Shown here piece after piece: positions 9,326-19,284 of a DNA stretch of 64,000 nucleotides. The notes beneath the pieces are model-generated. The model did no database searches, was not told where the DNA came from, and was given only the letters and a program-made list of their open reading frames with translations. The position numbers were made by a program, and so were the translations under genes. Each line of letters begins with the position of its first letter. The first letter of the stretch is position 1. The DNA is from Pseudomonadota bacterium. GTDB taxonomy: Bacteria > Pseudomonadota > Alphaproteobacteria > Sphingomonadales > Sphingomonadaceae. The stretch covers positions 274,367 to 338,366 of the forward strand of contig JBCBSU010000001.1 in assembly GCA_039818985.1 (NCBI GenBank), written 5' to 3'.

Positions 9326-11152
9326 TTATTCTTCATCGAACAGCTCGGCCAGCTGCTCAACCATGGTGCCGCCAAGTTGTTCCGCGTCCATAATGGTCAC
9401 CGCACGGCGATAATAGCGGGTGACATCATGGCCAATGCCGATGGCGATAAGCTGCACCGGTGAACGGTTCTCGATCCAGTCGATCACCTGCCGCAGATGC
9501 TGTTCGAGATAGCCGCCATGATTGACCGACAGAGTCGAGTCATCGACCGGCGCGCCATCGGAAATCACCATTAATATCCGTCGCTCTTCGGGCCGACTGA
9601 TCAGCCGGTTATGCGCCCAGAGCAGCGCCTCGCCGTCGATATTCTCCTTGAGCAGGCCCTCGCGCATCATCAGGCCGAGATTCTTGCGCGCCCGGCGCCA
9701 GGGCTCATCCGCCTGTTTGTAGATGATATGGCGCAAGTCATTGAGCCGACCCGGATTGGCCGGGCGATTGTCGGCCAGCCATTCCTCGCGGCACTGGCCA
9801 CCCTTCCATGCCTTTGTGGTGAAGCCCAATATCTCGGTCTTGACGCCGCAACGCTCGAGTGTCCGCGCCATGATATCGGCGCTGATCGCCGCGATCGAGA
9901 TCGGTCGCCCGCGCATCGAACCGCTATTGTCGATCAGCAGCGTCACCACCGTATCGCGGAAATCGGTGTCGCGTTCGATCTTGTAGGACAGTGACTGGCC
10001 CGGATTGACGACGATGCGCGACAGCCGTGCGGCGTCGAGCAGGCCTTCCTCCTGGTCGAAATCCCAGCTCCGGTTTTGCTGCGCCATCAGCCGTCGCTGC
10101 AACCGGTTGGCAAGCTTGGTCACCGCGCCCTGCAATGTCGTCAGTTGCTGGTCGAGATAGGCGCGCAGCCGCAGCAGCTCTTCCTCGTCGCACAGTTCAG
10201 GAGCCGGGACTTCCTCGTCATGGCGTGTGGTAAAGGCCTTGTAATCGAAATCCTCGGGCAGCTCGGTCCATGGCCGGTTGGGCCGTACCGGCATCATGCC
10301 ATCGTCACCGGCATCGCCCGGATCGCCATCGCCATCTTCGTCAAATTCGCCTTCGGTCTGCTGGTCCTCGCCCTCCTGGCCTTCGCCCTGTTGCTGCTCG
10401 CCACGGGCATCGGCCTGGCCCTGATCGCCGGCGGCTTCTTCCTCGCCCTCATCAGGGGATTCGTCCTCCTGCTCGCCGTCTTCCTGATCCTGTTCCTCGT
10501 CCTCGCCTTCCTGCTCGTCCATATTGGGTTCGGTAAGGTCGAGATGCTCGAGCAGGTCGGCCATGATTTCGGCAAAGCCGCGCTGATTGTCGAGCACATC
10601 AGACAGCGCCGCGAGGTCTTCGCCAGCGCGCTCCTCGATCCAGCCGCGCACCAGATCGACGCCCTGCTGCGCCCGTTCGGGGATTGGTCGCCCGGTCAGC
10701 CGCTCGCGTGCGATGAGCGATATGGCGCTTGACAACGGCACATCATCGGGCTGCACTGCGCGGGCAATCGGGTCGGAACGCATGCGCATCTCCAGCGCCG
10801 CATCCAGATTGTCGCCAACACCGGGCATGGCGTTGCTGCCCAGCGCCTCGACCCTCACCTGTTCGAGCGCGTCATAGACGGCGCGCGCTACCGCTTCGCG
10901 CGGCGCATTGCGGCCATGCGCCGCGATATCATGATGGCGCAGCCGCAGGGCATAAAGATCGGCATAGCCGCGCGCCTCGGCGACCTGATCGGCCGGCAGG
11001 GTGCGCTGCGGCATCGGCACCCGCAATTTGTTGCCTGATTGCGACGGTGGATCAGCGGTAAAGGCCAGCTCCAGCTCATCCTCATGCGAAATGGCACGCG
11101 CGGCGCCGCCAAGAACGGATTTCAGATCATCTAACGGGGTGCGTTCGGTCAT
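9326..11152 (-). CDS. cobT: CobT-like cobaltochelatase subunit (VWA domain)
   Basis: CobT partners the AAA+ protein CobS; in the aerobic B12 pathway the CobS-CobT complex drives cobalt insertion by CobN. The 608-residue product has a helical N-terminal region (1-200), a long Glu/Asp/Gln/Gly-rich acidic segment (about 207-290), and a C-terminal von Willebrand A domain whose metal site DNSGS is at residues 408-412. This layout is diagnostic of CobT. No cobN or other corrin-ring gene is in the window, and cobS lies about 7 kb away rather than adjacent. The pair may therefore serve a chelatase encoded elsewhere or another metal-insertion task. Confidence 0.9.
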   Translation of the reverse strand: MTERTPLDDLKSVLGGAARAISHEDELELAFTADPPSQSGNKLRVPMPQRTLPADQVAEARGYADLYALRLRHHDIAAHGRNAPREAVARAVYDALEQVRVEALGSNAMPGVGDNLDAALEMRMRSDPIARAVQPDDVPLSSAISLIARERLTGRPIPERAQQGVDLVRGWIEERAGEDLAALSDVLDNQRGFAEIMADLLEHLDLTEPNMDEQEGEDEEQDQEDGEQEDESPDEGEEEAAGDQGQADARGEQQQGEGQEGEDQQTEGEFDEDGDGDPGDAGDDGMMPVRPNRPWTELPEDFDYKAFTTRHDEEVPAPELCDEEELLRLRAYLDQQLTTLQGAVTKLANRLQRRLMAQQNRSWDFDQEEGLLDAARLSRIVVNPGQSLSYKIERDTDFRDTVVTLLIDNSGSMRGRPISIAAISADIMARTLERCGVKTEILGFTTKAWKGGQCREEWLADNRPANPGRLNDLRHIIYKQADEPWRRARKNLGLMMREGLLKENIDGEALLWAHNRLISRPEERRILMVISDGAPVDDSTLSVNHGGYLEQHLRQVIDWIENRSPVQLIAIGIGHDVTRYYRRAVTIMDAEQLGGTMVEQLAELFDEE

Positions 11153-11220
11153 AAACAGTTACATATGCACGCTACCACGGTTAGCATAGCGATTATTTCG
11201 GATAACAGGGACGGACAGAG

Positions 11221-11634
11221 ATGGTGCGTGAAAGGGTGACCAGGGCGGTCGGAGAAATGCGTGCAATCGGCAACCCCGGCAAGATGACACATCGTGAATA
11301 TCAGGCCGCGCTCAACGCGCTGAATATCTTTTTCGGCGCGATTATCGGCGTCAGCCTGGGCAATATCGAAACCATACCGACATGGGATTATGTCATTCTG
11401 CTGGTGGTGACGTCCGCACTGGTGATGCAGATATTGCTGGTTAGCTATACCCATAGACGCATATGGAACATGCTGATGCTGGTGATATTTCTGGGTGCCG
11501 CCTGGTATATCCACCTCAATCCCAGATCCGATATAGAACTGGAATTTCCGTCAAAGCTGCTGCCGACACTTTCCGTCTGGGCGGTGCTGGCCTTCGGGAT
11601 CGAATTTTCCGAACGGACCGATGAGCCGGAGTGA
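11221..11634 (+). CDS. Hypothetical membrane protein, three or four helices
   Basis: A 137-residue protein with a polar, basic N-terminus of about 35 residues followed by hydrophobic segments near residues 37-50, 57-78, 83-98 and 111-128. I do not recognise the family. It is divergent from cobT with 68 bases between starts. Convergent with it, 16 bases beyond its stop, lies the TPMT-like methyltransferase gene. Its ATG directly follows GGACGGACAGAG. Confidence 0.65.
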   Translation: MVRERVTRAVGEMRAIGNPGKMTHREYQAALNALNIFFGAIIGVSLGNIETIPTWDYVILLVVTSALVMQILLVSYTHRRIWNMLMLVIFLGAAWYIHLNPRSDIELEFPSKLLPTLSVWAVLAFGIEFSERTDEPE

Positions 11635-11650
11635 AGCAAGCACGGACATG

Positions 11651-12307
11651 TCATGCAATATCGCCACGTTTATCGCGACCGAGGTGCAGGGCATATTCAA
11701 TACCCGAACATCTTTCGGCCAGCGGACCTTCTATGGTGCGTTCAGCCAGCAGGCTGCAGCGATATATGCTCTCATAAAGCTGTTCTACCGCTGATTGGGG
11801 TATCGAAAATGGCGGCCCTTCGGTCTGCCGCTGATCATAGTCATAGCTGATCAGCAGCTGCGGTGCATTTTGCGTAATATCGGCCAGCTGCGCAGCATAG
11901 CGGATGCGGATTTCCTCCGGCAGGGCAACAAGTGCGCCTCGGTCGAAGATCGCATGGACATCGCCGAGCAATGCCTGGGGCAGGGCAAAGAAATCGCCGA
12001 CATAGAGCGTCAGATTGCCATGATGGAAGCATTTCAGGCCATTGGCTTCGGTCTGCTCGGGAAGAAGGCCGAGACGGGCAAACACTTCTTCGACCGCAGC
12101 CTGATGGAATTCAATACCGACGACTTTAACCCCTCTGGCCAGCAGCCAGTCAATATCGAGCGTCTTGCCGCACAGGGGAACGAGGACTGTGTTCCCGGCA
12201 TCAAGGTCCAAGGCATCGAAATGGGCTTCGAGAAAGGGATGCGCCACGGGTTCATGGAAAGCGATCCTGTTTTCCTGCCAGCGTGATTGCCAAAATTCTT
12301 CTTGCAT
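11651..12307 (-). CDS. tpm: Thiopurine S-methyltransferase-like protein
   Basis: A SAM-dependent methyltransferase of the TPMT family, whose bacterial members methylate thiopurines and selenium or tellurium compounds. The 218-residue length fits. The N-terminus FWQSRWQENRIAFHEP is a TPMT hallmark, and the SAM-binding loop is VLVPLCGKTLDIDWLLARG (about residues 41-59), followed by VVGIEFHQAAVE and DRGALVALP. It is cytosolic. The start lies seven bases after the PBP1A stop on the same strand, so the two are probably co-transcribed. The true substrate is uncertain. Confidence 0.88.
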   Translation of the reverse strand: MQEEFWQSRWQENRIAFHEPVAHPFLEAHFDALDLDAGNTVLVPLCGKTLDIDWLLARGVKVVGIEFHQAAVEEVFARLGLLPEQTEANGLKCFHHGNLTLYVGDFFALPQALLGDVHAIFDRGALVALPEEIRIRYAAQLADITQNAPQLLISYDYDQRQTEGPPFSIPQSAVEQLYESIYRCSLLAERTIEGPLAERCSGIEYALHLGRDKRGDIA

Positions 12308-12314
12308 AGCTTCG

Positions 12315-14474
12315 CTAATCCTCCTCGCCGCCCAGCCTTAGCTTCACATCACGCCCGCCAATCTCGGTGGTGATGGTCACGCCATTCTCATCGGCTTTGA
12401 TCCGTGTCTTGCCGTCCTCTTCGCCATCACCCTCGGCGGGCGGGGTTTCTTGCTCCGGGGTTTCGCTTTCGGGCACGGCTTTCACAGCTTCGGCCTCCGG
12501 CTCCGCAGTCCCGGTCTTCGGTCTGGCGCGGCGCGCGGGCCGGGCGCCCTGCAGCGCCTCGGCCATGAACCGCTTCCATATCCGTGCCGGCAGGCCGCCG
12601 CCCTGGATGCCGTCGAGCGGGCTGTTATCGTCATTGCCGACCCAGACACCGACCACCAGCTCATCGGGCAGATCACCGGCATAGCCGATGAACAGCGCGT
12701 CGCGATTGTCCTGGCTGGTGCCGGTCTTGCCATAATTGGCGATGGCCAGCTGCGCCGCGCGTCCGGTGCCGCGATTGACCGCAGCGCGCAGCATCTGCTG
12801 CATGTCGCGATGGACCCGGCTGTCATAGCTGTCGGGTCCGTTGGCGAACCAGTCGAACCAGCCCGGCTCCTCGGCGGCAAAGGCGGTGGGCGTGACCGGC
12901 CAGGCATTGGCGGCAAGGCCGGCATAGGCAGCGGTCATCTCGATCAGGCTGGTCGAGGCGGTGCCCAGCGCCTGACTCGGATCGCCATCGACAAAATCGG
13001 CGGTGACCCCCAGATTGCGCGCCTCGGCGATCACCGCTTCGCTGCCCAGCTGCTGGAACAGCCGCACCGCGACGACATTGCTGGACTTCACAAAGGCCTC
13101 TTCCAGCGTGATCATCCCGCGATATTTCTCGCCGGCATTTTTCGGACGATAGCTGCCGCTTTCTATCGGGCTGTCATCAACCAGCGTGTCGGGTCGCATC
13201 CCCGAGCGTAACGCCGCGAGCCAGACGAACAGTTTGAACGCCGATCCCGACTGCCGCTCGGCCTGTACCGCGCGGTTGAATTGCGACTGTTTATAGTCGC
13301 GCCCGCCGACCATGGCGACCACCTCGCCATTGGGACGCATTGCTACCAGCGCCACCTGGGTGTCGCCGGTGACGCCGCGCTGCACCACGCGTTGGGCAAT
13401 CGCCTGCAGCCGGGCATCAAGTGTTGTTGTCAGCTCCAGCGTGGCATAGCTGGTCTCGGTTACGGCGCGGGCCTGCGGCATCGCCCAGTCGGCAAAATGG
13501 GTGCCGATTGGCACCGCCTTGCGCTTGTTGCGTACATCGAGCACCGGCACCGGCAGGGCATCGACCTCGGCCTGGGTCATATAGCCCGCAGCAACCATTG
13601 CCTGACGCACCAGCCTGTCGCGTTCTGTCGCTGCCTCCCAATTGCGCGTCGGCGCATAGCGCGACGGTGCCTGGACCAGCCCGGCGAGCATGATCGCTTG
13701 CTCCGGTTTCAGATTTTCCGGCTGGCGGTAGAAATAGTGCAGCGAAGCGGCGCGCAGGCCATAGACATTGTCGCCAAAATAGGCGTTGGAGAGATAGCGT
13801 TCGAGAATCTGGTTCTTGGTTAGCCAAGCCTCCATCCAGAAGGCGATCAGTGCTTCGCGCGCCTTGCGTGTCAGGCTGCGTTCGGGGGTGAGGAAGCTGA
13901 TCTTGGCGAGCTGCTGGGTGATGGTGCTGCCACCCTGGGTACTGCCGCCGCCCGATATATTGGCCCATAGTGCGCGGCCGACACCGCGCGGATCAACGCC
14001 CCAATGGTCGTAAAAGCGCCGGTCTTCGATCGCCAGGAACGCCTGGATCACATGGTCGGGCAAATCCTCGGCCACCACCGGATCGCGGACAATGGCGCCG
14101 TTGCGCGCAATGGGTGAGCTGTCGCTGGCGGTCAGGGTGATTTCCGGTGCTGCAATCGGCTCGAGCGATTTGGACAGCGGCGCGGTAATCGCCAGCCAGA
14201 TAATGATCGCGAGAAACAGCCCCGTGCCAACACCAGCGCCGCGCAATATCCACCACCGCCAACCGCGCTTTTTTGGCGGGACCTCGGTAGTGTCATATTG
14301 GGTGTAATAGGGGGAATCGATTGGCGCTGCGGACGGATCTTCGTTGCTCTTGCGGCCGAAAAAGCTGCGCAGCGCATCGAGCGGCCGTTTGCGCCGCATC
14401 CATGGCTGACGCTCGGCAATCTCGGCCTCACGCGCGCGGCGATATTCCGCGAGATAGGAATCGATATCCGTCAT
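12315..14474 (-). CDS. Penicillin-binding protein 1A (bifunctional)
   Basis: A class A PBP that polymerises glycan strands and cross-links peptides in the periplasm. The 719-residue product has a cytoplasmic N-terminus and one membrane anchor (about 73-98). The glycosyltransferase domain has AIEDRRFYDHWGVDP with E150, then GGSTITQQLAK at 181-191. The transpeptidase domain has the SxxK motif SAFK at 411-414, SSN at 464-466 and KTG at 583-585. The C-terminal tail beyond about 650 is rich in Ala, Glu, Pro and charged residues. It is followed directly by the TPMT-like gene and preceded, 46 bases upstream, by the sulfotransferase-like gene. Confidence 0.94.
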   Translation of the reverse strand: MTDIDSYLAEYRRAREAEIAERQPWMRRKRPLDALRSFFGRKSNEDPSAAPIDSPYYTQYDTTEVPPKKRGWRWWILRGAGVGTGLFLAIIIWLAITAPLSKSLEPIAAPEITLTASDSSPIARNGAIVRDPVVAEDLPDHVIQAFLAIEDRRFYDHWGVDPRGVGRALWANISGGGSTQGGSTITQQLAKISFLTPERSLTRKAREALIAFWMEAWLTKNQILERYLSNAYFGDNVYGLRAASLHYFYRQPENLKPEQAIMLAGLVQAPSRYAPTRNWEAATERDRLVRQAMVAAGYMTQAEVDALPVPVLDVRNKRKAVPIGTHFADWAMPQARAVTETSYATLELTTTLDARLQAIAQRVVQRGVTGDTQVALVAMRPNGEVVAMVGGRDYKQSQFNRAVQAERQSGSAFKLFVWLAALRSGMRPDTLVDDSPIESGSYRPKNAGEKYRGMITLEEAFVKSSNVVAVRLFQQLGSEAVIAEARNLGVTADFVDGDPSQALGTASTSLIEMTAAYAGLAANAWPVTPTAFAAEEPGWFDWFANGPDSYDSRVHRDMQQMLRAAVNRGTGRAAQLAIANYGKTGTSQDNRDALFIGYAGDLPDELVVGVWVGNDDNSPLDGIQGGGLPARIWKRFMAEALQGARPARRARPKTGTAEPEAEAVKAVPESETPEQETPPAEGDGEEDGKTRIKADENGVTITTEIGGRDVKLRLGGEED

Positions 14475-14520
14475 ACCCTACTGTGTTATCTGACTATAAC
14501 GGTCTTGGCGAGGATGTTTT

Positions 14521-15261
14521 TCAGCGCAACCGCTGCTCCCATAGCGGTGCATAGCTGGCAAGAGCAGCCTCGGCGATGGTGGCATAGTCGCCCTCAAGCT
14601 GTGGCAGGTCACCCGGCGGTGCCCCGAAGCCGGTGGTTTGGATAATGCTGTCATACCAGTGCGATGCCCAGATGCCGTCTTCGGGCTGAACCCCCGATGA
14701 CCAGTTGAGCATGGTGGGTTGATAATCGATCTCCAGCGCGGTGCAGAGCTTCTGAAGCATGGATGCAGGGTTATGCAGGATATCATCGCTGTCGATGACA
14801 ATCGCCGGCTGGCCCAGCTCGCCAGTGACATGATGGAACAGTTCATATTGCTGGGGAAAGCCGATGGCCTCGAGGCTGGCGGTCTCCATCTTGCGGGCAT
14901 AGGAGGCCATGACCCGCGCCGGGTGGCGGATCAGAAAGGCATGATGCACTTCGCCCATCCAGCCACGGTCAATGTCGTCGACCATATGGTGCGTCATCTG
15001 CTTCTGATAGAAGATCGGCCGTGTAGCTGGGGCATGGGCCAGCCGGTGGATCACCTTGCCCGGATCAGATTCATGCTCGCGCAATATGGCGTCGCGCATC
15101 GGATGGTCGAGACCAGTGAGCGCCAGATAAGGCGCATAAAATGGTTCATCGACGCAGATAGTGTCATCGCGCGCGGCAAAGCTGCGCATCATGGCGGTGG
15201 AGAGGTTGCGCGGTCCCGACCAGAGCGCGATGCGCAGAGGCTTTTCGTAAATGCGGGTCAT
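14521..15261 (-). CDS. Sulfotransferase-family protein
   Basis: The 246-residue product resembles PAPS-dependent sulfotransferases. A P-loop-like stretch IALWSGPRNLSTAMMRSF (residues 11-28) fits the 5'-phosphosulfate loop, and HAFLIRHPARVMASYARK in the middle fits the 3'-phosphate motif. No signal peptide or membrane anchor is visible, so it is cytosolic. It starts four bases after the stop of the class IV aminotransferase gene and is very probably co-transcribed with it. The acceptor is unknown, and the pairing with an aminotransferase hints that it acts on an amino-acid-derived compound. Confidence 0.78.
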   Translation of the reverse strand: MTRIYEKPLRIALWSGPRNLSTAMMRSFAARDDTICVDEPFYAPYLALTGLDHPMRDAILREHESDPGKVIHRLAHAPATRPIFYQKQMTHHMVDDIDRGWMGEVHHAFLIRHPARVMASYARKMETASLEAIGFPQQYELFHHVTGELGQPAIVIDSDDILHNPASMLQKLCTALEIDYQPTMLNWSSGVQPEDGIWASHWYDSIIQTTGFGAPPGDLPQLEGDYATIAEAALASYAPLWEQRLR

Positions 15262-15265
15262 GGCG

Positions 15266-16192
15266 TTATCCGATCGGCGTCAGGCTGTGCTGCACCAGCG
15301 CTTTGTAGAGGGTGCTGATTCGTTGCGAAACCGGGCCGCCCAGCTGCGCGATTTCACGTCCATCGACTTCGCGCACCGGGCTGACCCCGGCAAAGGTGCC
15401 GGTCAGAAAGGCCTCATCGGCGGAATAGACATCGAACAGTGAAAAGCGCTTTTCATAGGCCGGGATGCCAGCCTCGCCGCAGACCTGCAATATGTTGCTG
15501 CGGGTGATACCGCCCAGGCAATATTCGGGCGGCGAGGTCCAGACCTCGCCATTGCGGACGATAAAGAAATGCGTCGAGTTGCAGGTAGCGACAAAACCGT
15601 CGGCATCGAGCATCAGTGCCTCATCGGCGCCAGCCTTGTCGGCCTGAATACAGGCAAGGATACAGTTGAGCTTGGAATGCGAATTGAGCTTCTGGTCCTG
15701 CTCCGCAGGACCGGTGCGCCGCACATGCACGGTGAACAGGCTTTGCCCCTGCGTGATCACTGCGGGCACCGGCTGCTTGTACTCGGGGATGATCACCACC
15801 GTTGCCGCGCCAATGGTAAAGCGCGGCCCCTGATAGGGCGTCTTCTTGATGCCGCGCGTCACCATCAGCCGGATATGCACGCCGTCCGTCATCTGGTTGG
15901 CGTTGAGGCAGTCGAACAGCCGCTGGGTCAGTTCGGCGCGGGTCAGGCCAATATCCATATCAATGGTTTTCGCGCCTGCATAAAGCCGGTCGAGATGCGC
16001 ATCAAGAAACGCAATACCGCCATTGCTGACGCGCAACCCTTCCCACACGCCATCGCCGAGCAGATAGCCCGAATCGAACACCGAAATGGTGGCTTCCTCG
16101 CGGCGTTTCAGATCACCATTGACGGAAATCAGGATATCGGCATTGCGCGGATCGTCCAGATAATCATGCACGCCATGGGCTTCGCTTGTCAT
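15266..16192 (-). CDS. Class IV PLP aminotransferase (BCAT/D-amino-acid type)
   Basis: A fold-type IV PLP enzyme of the family that holds branched-chain aminotransferases, D-amino-acid aminotransferases and aminodeoxychorismate lyases. In the 308-residue product, SHSKLNCILA supplies the expected PLP lysine (K174). The N-terminal ISVFDSGYLLGDGVWEGLRV and C-terminal CLGGITRSNIL are typical. At the place where BCAT and DAAT have the pyridine-nitrogen glutamate (EGSxSN), this protein reads TCNSTH, putting T203 where Glu is expected. That makes the specificity uncertain. It is followed four bases later by the sulfotransferase-like gene. Confidence 0.85.
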   Translation of the reverse strand: MTSEAHGVHDYLDDPRNADILISVNGDLKRREEATISVFDSGYLLGDGVWEGLRVSNGGIAFLDAHLDRLYAGAKTIDMDIGLTRAELTQRLFDCLNANQMTDGVHIRLMVTRGIKKTPYQGPRFTIGAATVVIIPEYKQPVPAVITQGQSLFTVHVRRTGPAEQDQKLNSHSKLNCILACIQADKAGADEALMLDADGFVATCNSTHFFIVRNGEVWTSPPEYCLGGITRSNILQVCGEAGIPAYEKRFSLFDVYSADEAFLTGTFAGVSPVREVDGREIAQLGGPVSQRISTLYKALVQHSLTPIG

Positions 16193-16308
16193 GAGTCACT
16201 ATCCCCTTTGCGACCTGATTATCTGTTAGGCGCAACATGGGCGCGAAACCAGTATGTTAGTGTGTTTCCGCAGCGTTCATTGTTCGCGACGGCCCGCAAC
16301 GCTGCGCC

Positions 16309-17193
16309 TCAAGCCTCTGCACGCATCGCGTTAAGCCGCTGTTGTTGGCGCGCGGTGCGAATGGTGTCACGCAACAATTGCGCCGCCGGCGCCAGACCTG
16401 GTGCCTCGAGCATGGCGGTTTCGATATCGGGGAGTTCGGGCAAGCCCGCGCCTGGCAGGACCAGTAGGTCTGTTGGAACCATCTCTTGCGGCAAGGGCGC
16501 GATGCCGAGCCCCGCCCTGAGCGCCGCCAGATTTCCGGCCAGCGATCCGCTGCTGAAGGCAATGCGCCATTCCCGTCCTGCCCTGTCAAGCTGTCTGGTG
16601 GCCAGATCGCGTAGCACACAGGGTCGTGGTGCACACACCAGAGGCACCGATTCATCGCTGGCCGGCAATGCATAGTCACCCGCCGATACCCAGGCGAGGG
16701 TTTCGTGCAGCACCGTTTCGCCATCGCCGGCGCCCGGCATGCGCTTGACCAGCGCAAGGTCGAATGCACCACTGGCGAATCGCTCCAGGATGGGCAATGT
16801 CAACTCGCATGTGACTTCGAGCGAGATGCGCGGATGGGCGCGCACAAAATCCGCCAGCATCCCCGGCAAATGGGTGGTGGCAAAGTCTTCCGGTACGCCG
16901 AGCCGCACCGTGCCCGACACCTCTGGTGATGCTGCGCTGACGACAAGTTGGCGGTGCAGCGCCAGCAACTCCTTTGCCCGGTCAATCAACCGCTCTCCTG
17001 CAGATGTGAGGCCGATTTGCCGGGTGCGCCGGTCGAGTAGTTCTACGCCCAGCTGGTCCTCCAGTCGCTTGACCTGAAGCGATATGGCGGACTGGCCGCG
17101 GTTAAGCCTTTGCGCTGCAGCAGTGAAGCTGCCGCATTCGGCCACGGTGACAAAAGCGCGCAGACATGCCGGGTCGAGATCGTCGGATAGCAT
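16309..17193 (-). CDS. LysR-family transcriptional regulator
   Basis: A 294-residue regulator with the N-terminal winged helix-turn-helix: FVTVAECGSFTAAAQRLNRGQSAISLQVKRLEDQLG lies within residues 15-50, quoted only as its outer ends FVTVAECGSF and VKRLEDQLG. A periplasmic-binding-like effector domain follows from about residue 90. Its start codon sits beside an ATTAA-N5-TTAAT dyad, fitting autoregulation. It diverges from the DUF2490 gene, which is a candidate target, and lies upstream of the aminotransferase on the same strand. Confidence 0.9.
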   Translation of the reverse strand: MLSDDLDPACLRAFVTVAECGSFTAAAQRLNRGQSAISLQVKRLEDQLGVELLDRRTRQIGLTSAGERLIDRAKELLALHRQLVVSAASPEVSGTVRLGVPEDFATTHLPGMLADFVRAHPRISLEVTCELTLPILERFASGAFDLALVKRMPGAGDGETVLHETLAWVSAGDYALPASDESVPLVCAPRPCVLRDLATRQLDRAGREWRIAFSSGSLAGNLAALRAGLGIAPLPQEMVPTDLLVLPGAGLPELPDIETAMLEAPGLAPAAQLLRDTIRTARQQQRLNAMRAEA

Positions 17194-17194
17194 T

Positions 17195-17209
17195 ATTAAT
17201 TTTCTTAAT
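17195..17209. promoter_or_regulatory. LysR-type dyad beside the regulator start
   Basis: ATTAA at 17195-17199 and TTAAT at 17205-17209 form a perfect inverted repeat with a five-base spacer, which also contains the T-N11-A core of LysR boxes. It lies in an AT-rich patch between the LysR gene and the DUF2490 gene. Function is inferred from position and pattern. Confidence 0.4.
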
Positions 17210-17398
17210 AGATAATGTTCTGATTATCAATTTCATTTAACGGGCGCTATGTCCTAAATGGCTTGCAACAGCAATCTTCCGCACGGCGGTCGCCTGTCAC
17301 CACGCCTCTCCCAAACGCCGATCAGCGTCTGAAACCGCAGGGTTTCAATGTGTAAGCGCGTAAATGGGCAAGGCGGTGACGGCTCACAGGGGACAAAA

Positions 17399-18070
17399 AT
17401 GCAGCATCTAGCCTTGTTCATCAGCCGTTTGGGGTGCGCCTGCCTGTTGATGGCGCTCCCCTGTGCGGCGCATGCCACCGATGACGATCTGGAATTCTGG
17501 TTCAATCCCACTGTTGCGGTGGCCCTTGATGAGGACACCAGTGTAAAGCTGGAGACAGCGCAACGTTTGCGGCGCGAGAGCCAGGGTCGACCTGACACCT
17601 ATTTTTTCAGGCTCTGGATGAAGCAGCGGGTGAGCGAAGAGCTTGTGCTTGCAGGTGCGGTGGAGCGGCGCATCAATGATGGCCGACGCGATGAGATTCG
17701 CACCATGCAGCAGGTTTATGGCGAATATGGGATAGTCGGCTTGCGCCTCAGGCTCGAACAGCGTTTTGCCGAAGGCGCGGGCGGCAGGATGGGGCTGCGT
17801 TTTCGCGCCCGCGCCGGCGTGGCCATTCCGCTGGATGAGAGCGGTAGCTGGACCCTGAACCCTGATATTGAGAGCTTCGTCACCTTTCGCAATTCCAGTC
17901 CCGGCGGCGACATCGGCAAGACCGAGCTGCGCACCCAGATTGCGGTCGTCCATCGGGCAAGCGACAATCTGACGCTGAAACTTGGCTATCTCATGCAATA
18001 TGATCTGGAGCAGCGCGAGGTGGATACGGTCGGCCATGCACCGATTGTGGGCATCCATATGTCATTCTAG
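17399..18070 (+). CDS. DUF2490 family exported protein
   Basis: A 223-residue protein with an N-terminal signal peptide (hydrophobic to about residue 21, cleavage likely after AHA). The mature part begins DDDLEFWFNPTVAVALDEDTS and continues with alternating beta segments such as RLWMKQRVSEELVLAGAVERR and LRLEQRF, ending TVGHAPIVGIHMSF with a terminal Phe. This is the pattern of DUF2490 proteins, thought to be small outer-membrane beta-barrels. A start 51 bases upstream would put a basic stretch before the signal peptide and is less likely. It is divergent from the LysR gene. Confidence 0.8.
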   Translation: MQHLALFISRLGCACLLMALPCAAHATDDDLEFWFNPTVAVALDEDTSVKLETAQRLRRESQGRPDTYFFRLWMKQRVSEELVLAGAVERRINDGRRDEIRTMQQVYGEYGIVGLRLRLEQRFAEGAGGRMGLRFRARAGVAIPLDESGSWTLNPDIESFVTFRNSSPGGDIGKTELRTQIAVVHRASDNLTLKLGYLMQYDLEQREVDTVGHAPIVGIHMSF

Positions 18071-18118
18071 GGTCGGGTCATACTGCCCCTGTCGCGTCTG
18101 CTTTCGGATGAACGGGGC

Positions 18119-19108
18119 TTACCTTCCGACAACGCTCTCCGGCAGGTCCTCACCGAACACGCGCTGATAATATTCGGCAACCAGCATCCGCTCGGCCTCA
18201 TCGCATTTGTTGAGGAAGGAGAGGCGGAAGGCGAAGCCGACATCGTGGAAGATCGCGGCGTTCTGGGCCCAGCTGATCACGGTGCGCGGGCTCATCACGG
18301 TGGAGATATCGCCGTTGATAAAGCCCTGTCGCGATAGATCGGCGACCTTGACCATCTTGTCGACGACGCTCGGGTCGGTCTCGCCGACCTTGGAGAGGAT
18401 AACCTTCGCCTCGGTCTCGGCAGGGAGATAGTTGAGGGTGCAGACAATGTTCCAGCGGTCCATCTGGCCCTGGTTGATCTGGTGCGTGCCGTGATACAGG
18501 CCGCTGGTATCGCCAAGACCCACGGTATTGGCGGTGGCGAACAGGCGGAAGAACGGATTGGGGCGGATCACCCGGTTCTGGTCGAGCAGGGTCAGCTTGC
18601 CCTCGGTCTCCAATACGCGTTGGATCACGAACATCACATCGGGGCGACCGGCATCATATTCATCGAACACCAGAGCAGTTGGCGTCTGTAGCGCCCAAGG
18701 CAGCAATCCTTCGCGAAATTCGGTGACCTGCTTGCCGTCTTTGAGCACGATGGCATCGCGGCCGACCAGATCGATGCGGCTGATATGCGCGTCAAGATTG
18801 ATCCGGATACACGGCCAGTTGAGCCGCGCCGCCACCTGCTCGATATGTGTCGACTTGCCAGTGCCGTGATAGCCCTGGATCATCACCCGGCGGTTATGGG
18901 CAAAGCCGGCCAGGATGGCGAGGGTGGTGTCATGATCGAAGACATAGGCCGGGTCGAGATCGGGCACACGCGGATCGGCCTCGGAAAAGGCCGGGATTTC
19001 CATATCGCTATCGAGACCGAAGACATCGCGTGCCGACACCATCTTGTCGGGTGCCGCCATCAGCGTGTCGCCAGTGCCTGCGGGAATCTCATTGGGGATA
19101 TCGGTCAT
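18119..19108 (-). CDS. cobS: CobS-like cobaltochelatase AAA+ subunit
   Basis: CobS is the ATPase that, with CobT, powers cobalt insertion by CobN in aerobic cobalamin synthesis. The 329-residue product has the short CobS N-terminal region ([20 protein letters not shown]), Walker [10 protein letters not shown] at residues 79-87, a Walker B-type [16 protein letters not shown], and the sensor region [20 protein letters not shown]. The start chosen is MTDIPNEIP; ten residues further upstream are in frame. Here cobS is separated from cobT by envelope and metabolic genes, while the J-domain and bolA genes that usually accompany it lie about 2-3 kb further on. Confidence 0.93.
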   Translation of the reverse strand: MTDIPNEIPAGTGDTLMAAPDKMVSARDVFGLDSDMEIPAFSEADPRVPDLDPAYVFDHDTTLAILAGFAHNRRVMIQGYHGTGKSTHIEQVAARLNWPCIRINLDAHISRIDLVGRDAIVLKDGKQVTEFREGLLPWALQTPTALVFDEYDAGRPDVMFVIQRVLETEGKLTLLDQNRVIRPNPFFRLFATANTVGLGDTSGLYHGTHQINQGQMDRWNIVCTLNYLPAETEAKVILSKVGETDPSVVDKMVKVADLSRQGFINGDISTVMSPRTVISWAQNAAIFHDVGFAFRLSFLNKCDEAERMLVAEYYQRVFGEDLPESVVGR

Positions 19109-19284
19109 GCCGTGCCTGCCTGTTATGGTGTTTCGCACTGCACATAGTCATGCCCCGCGGGGTAGTGCAAGGGCTGGCTTGCCAATAGCCGCATGGTTAT
19201 GACGCATCATCGTTTGCCTGACATGATGGCGACCAAAATATGCTATAGGATGCCGTAGCGATAACAGGGAGAGGGAGTGAAGCG

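Noticed and set aside
10076-10732. Plus-strand frame with very hydrophobic product inside cobT
   Set aside because: The Leu/Ala/Val-rich stretch is the antisense reading of the acidic Glu/Asp-rich segment of CobT, not a membrane protein.
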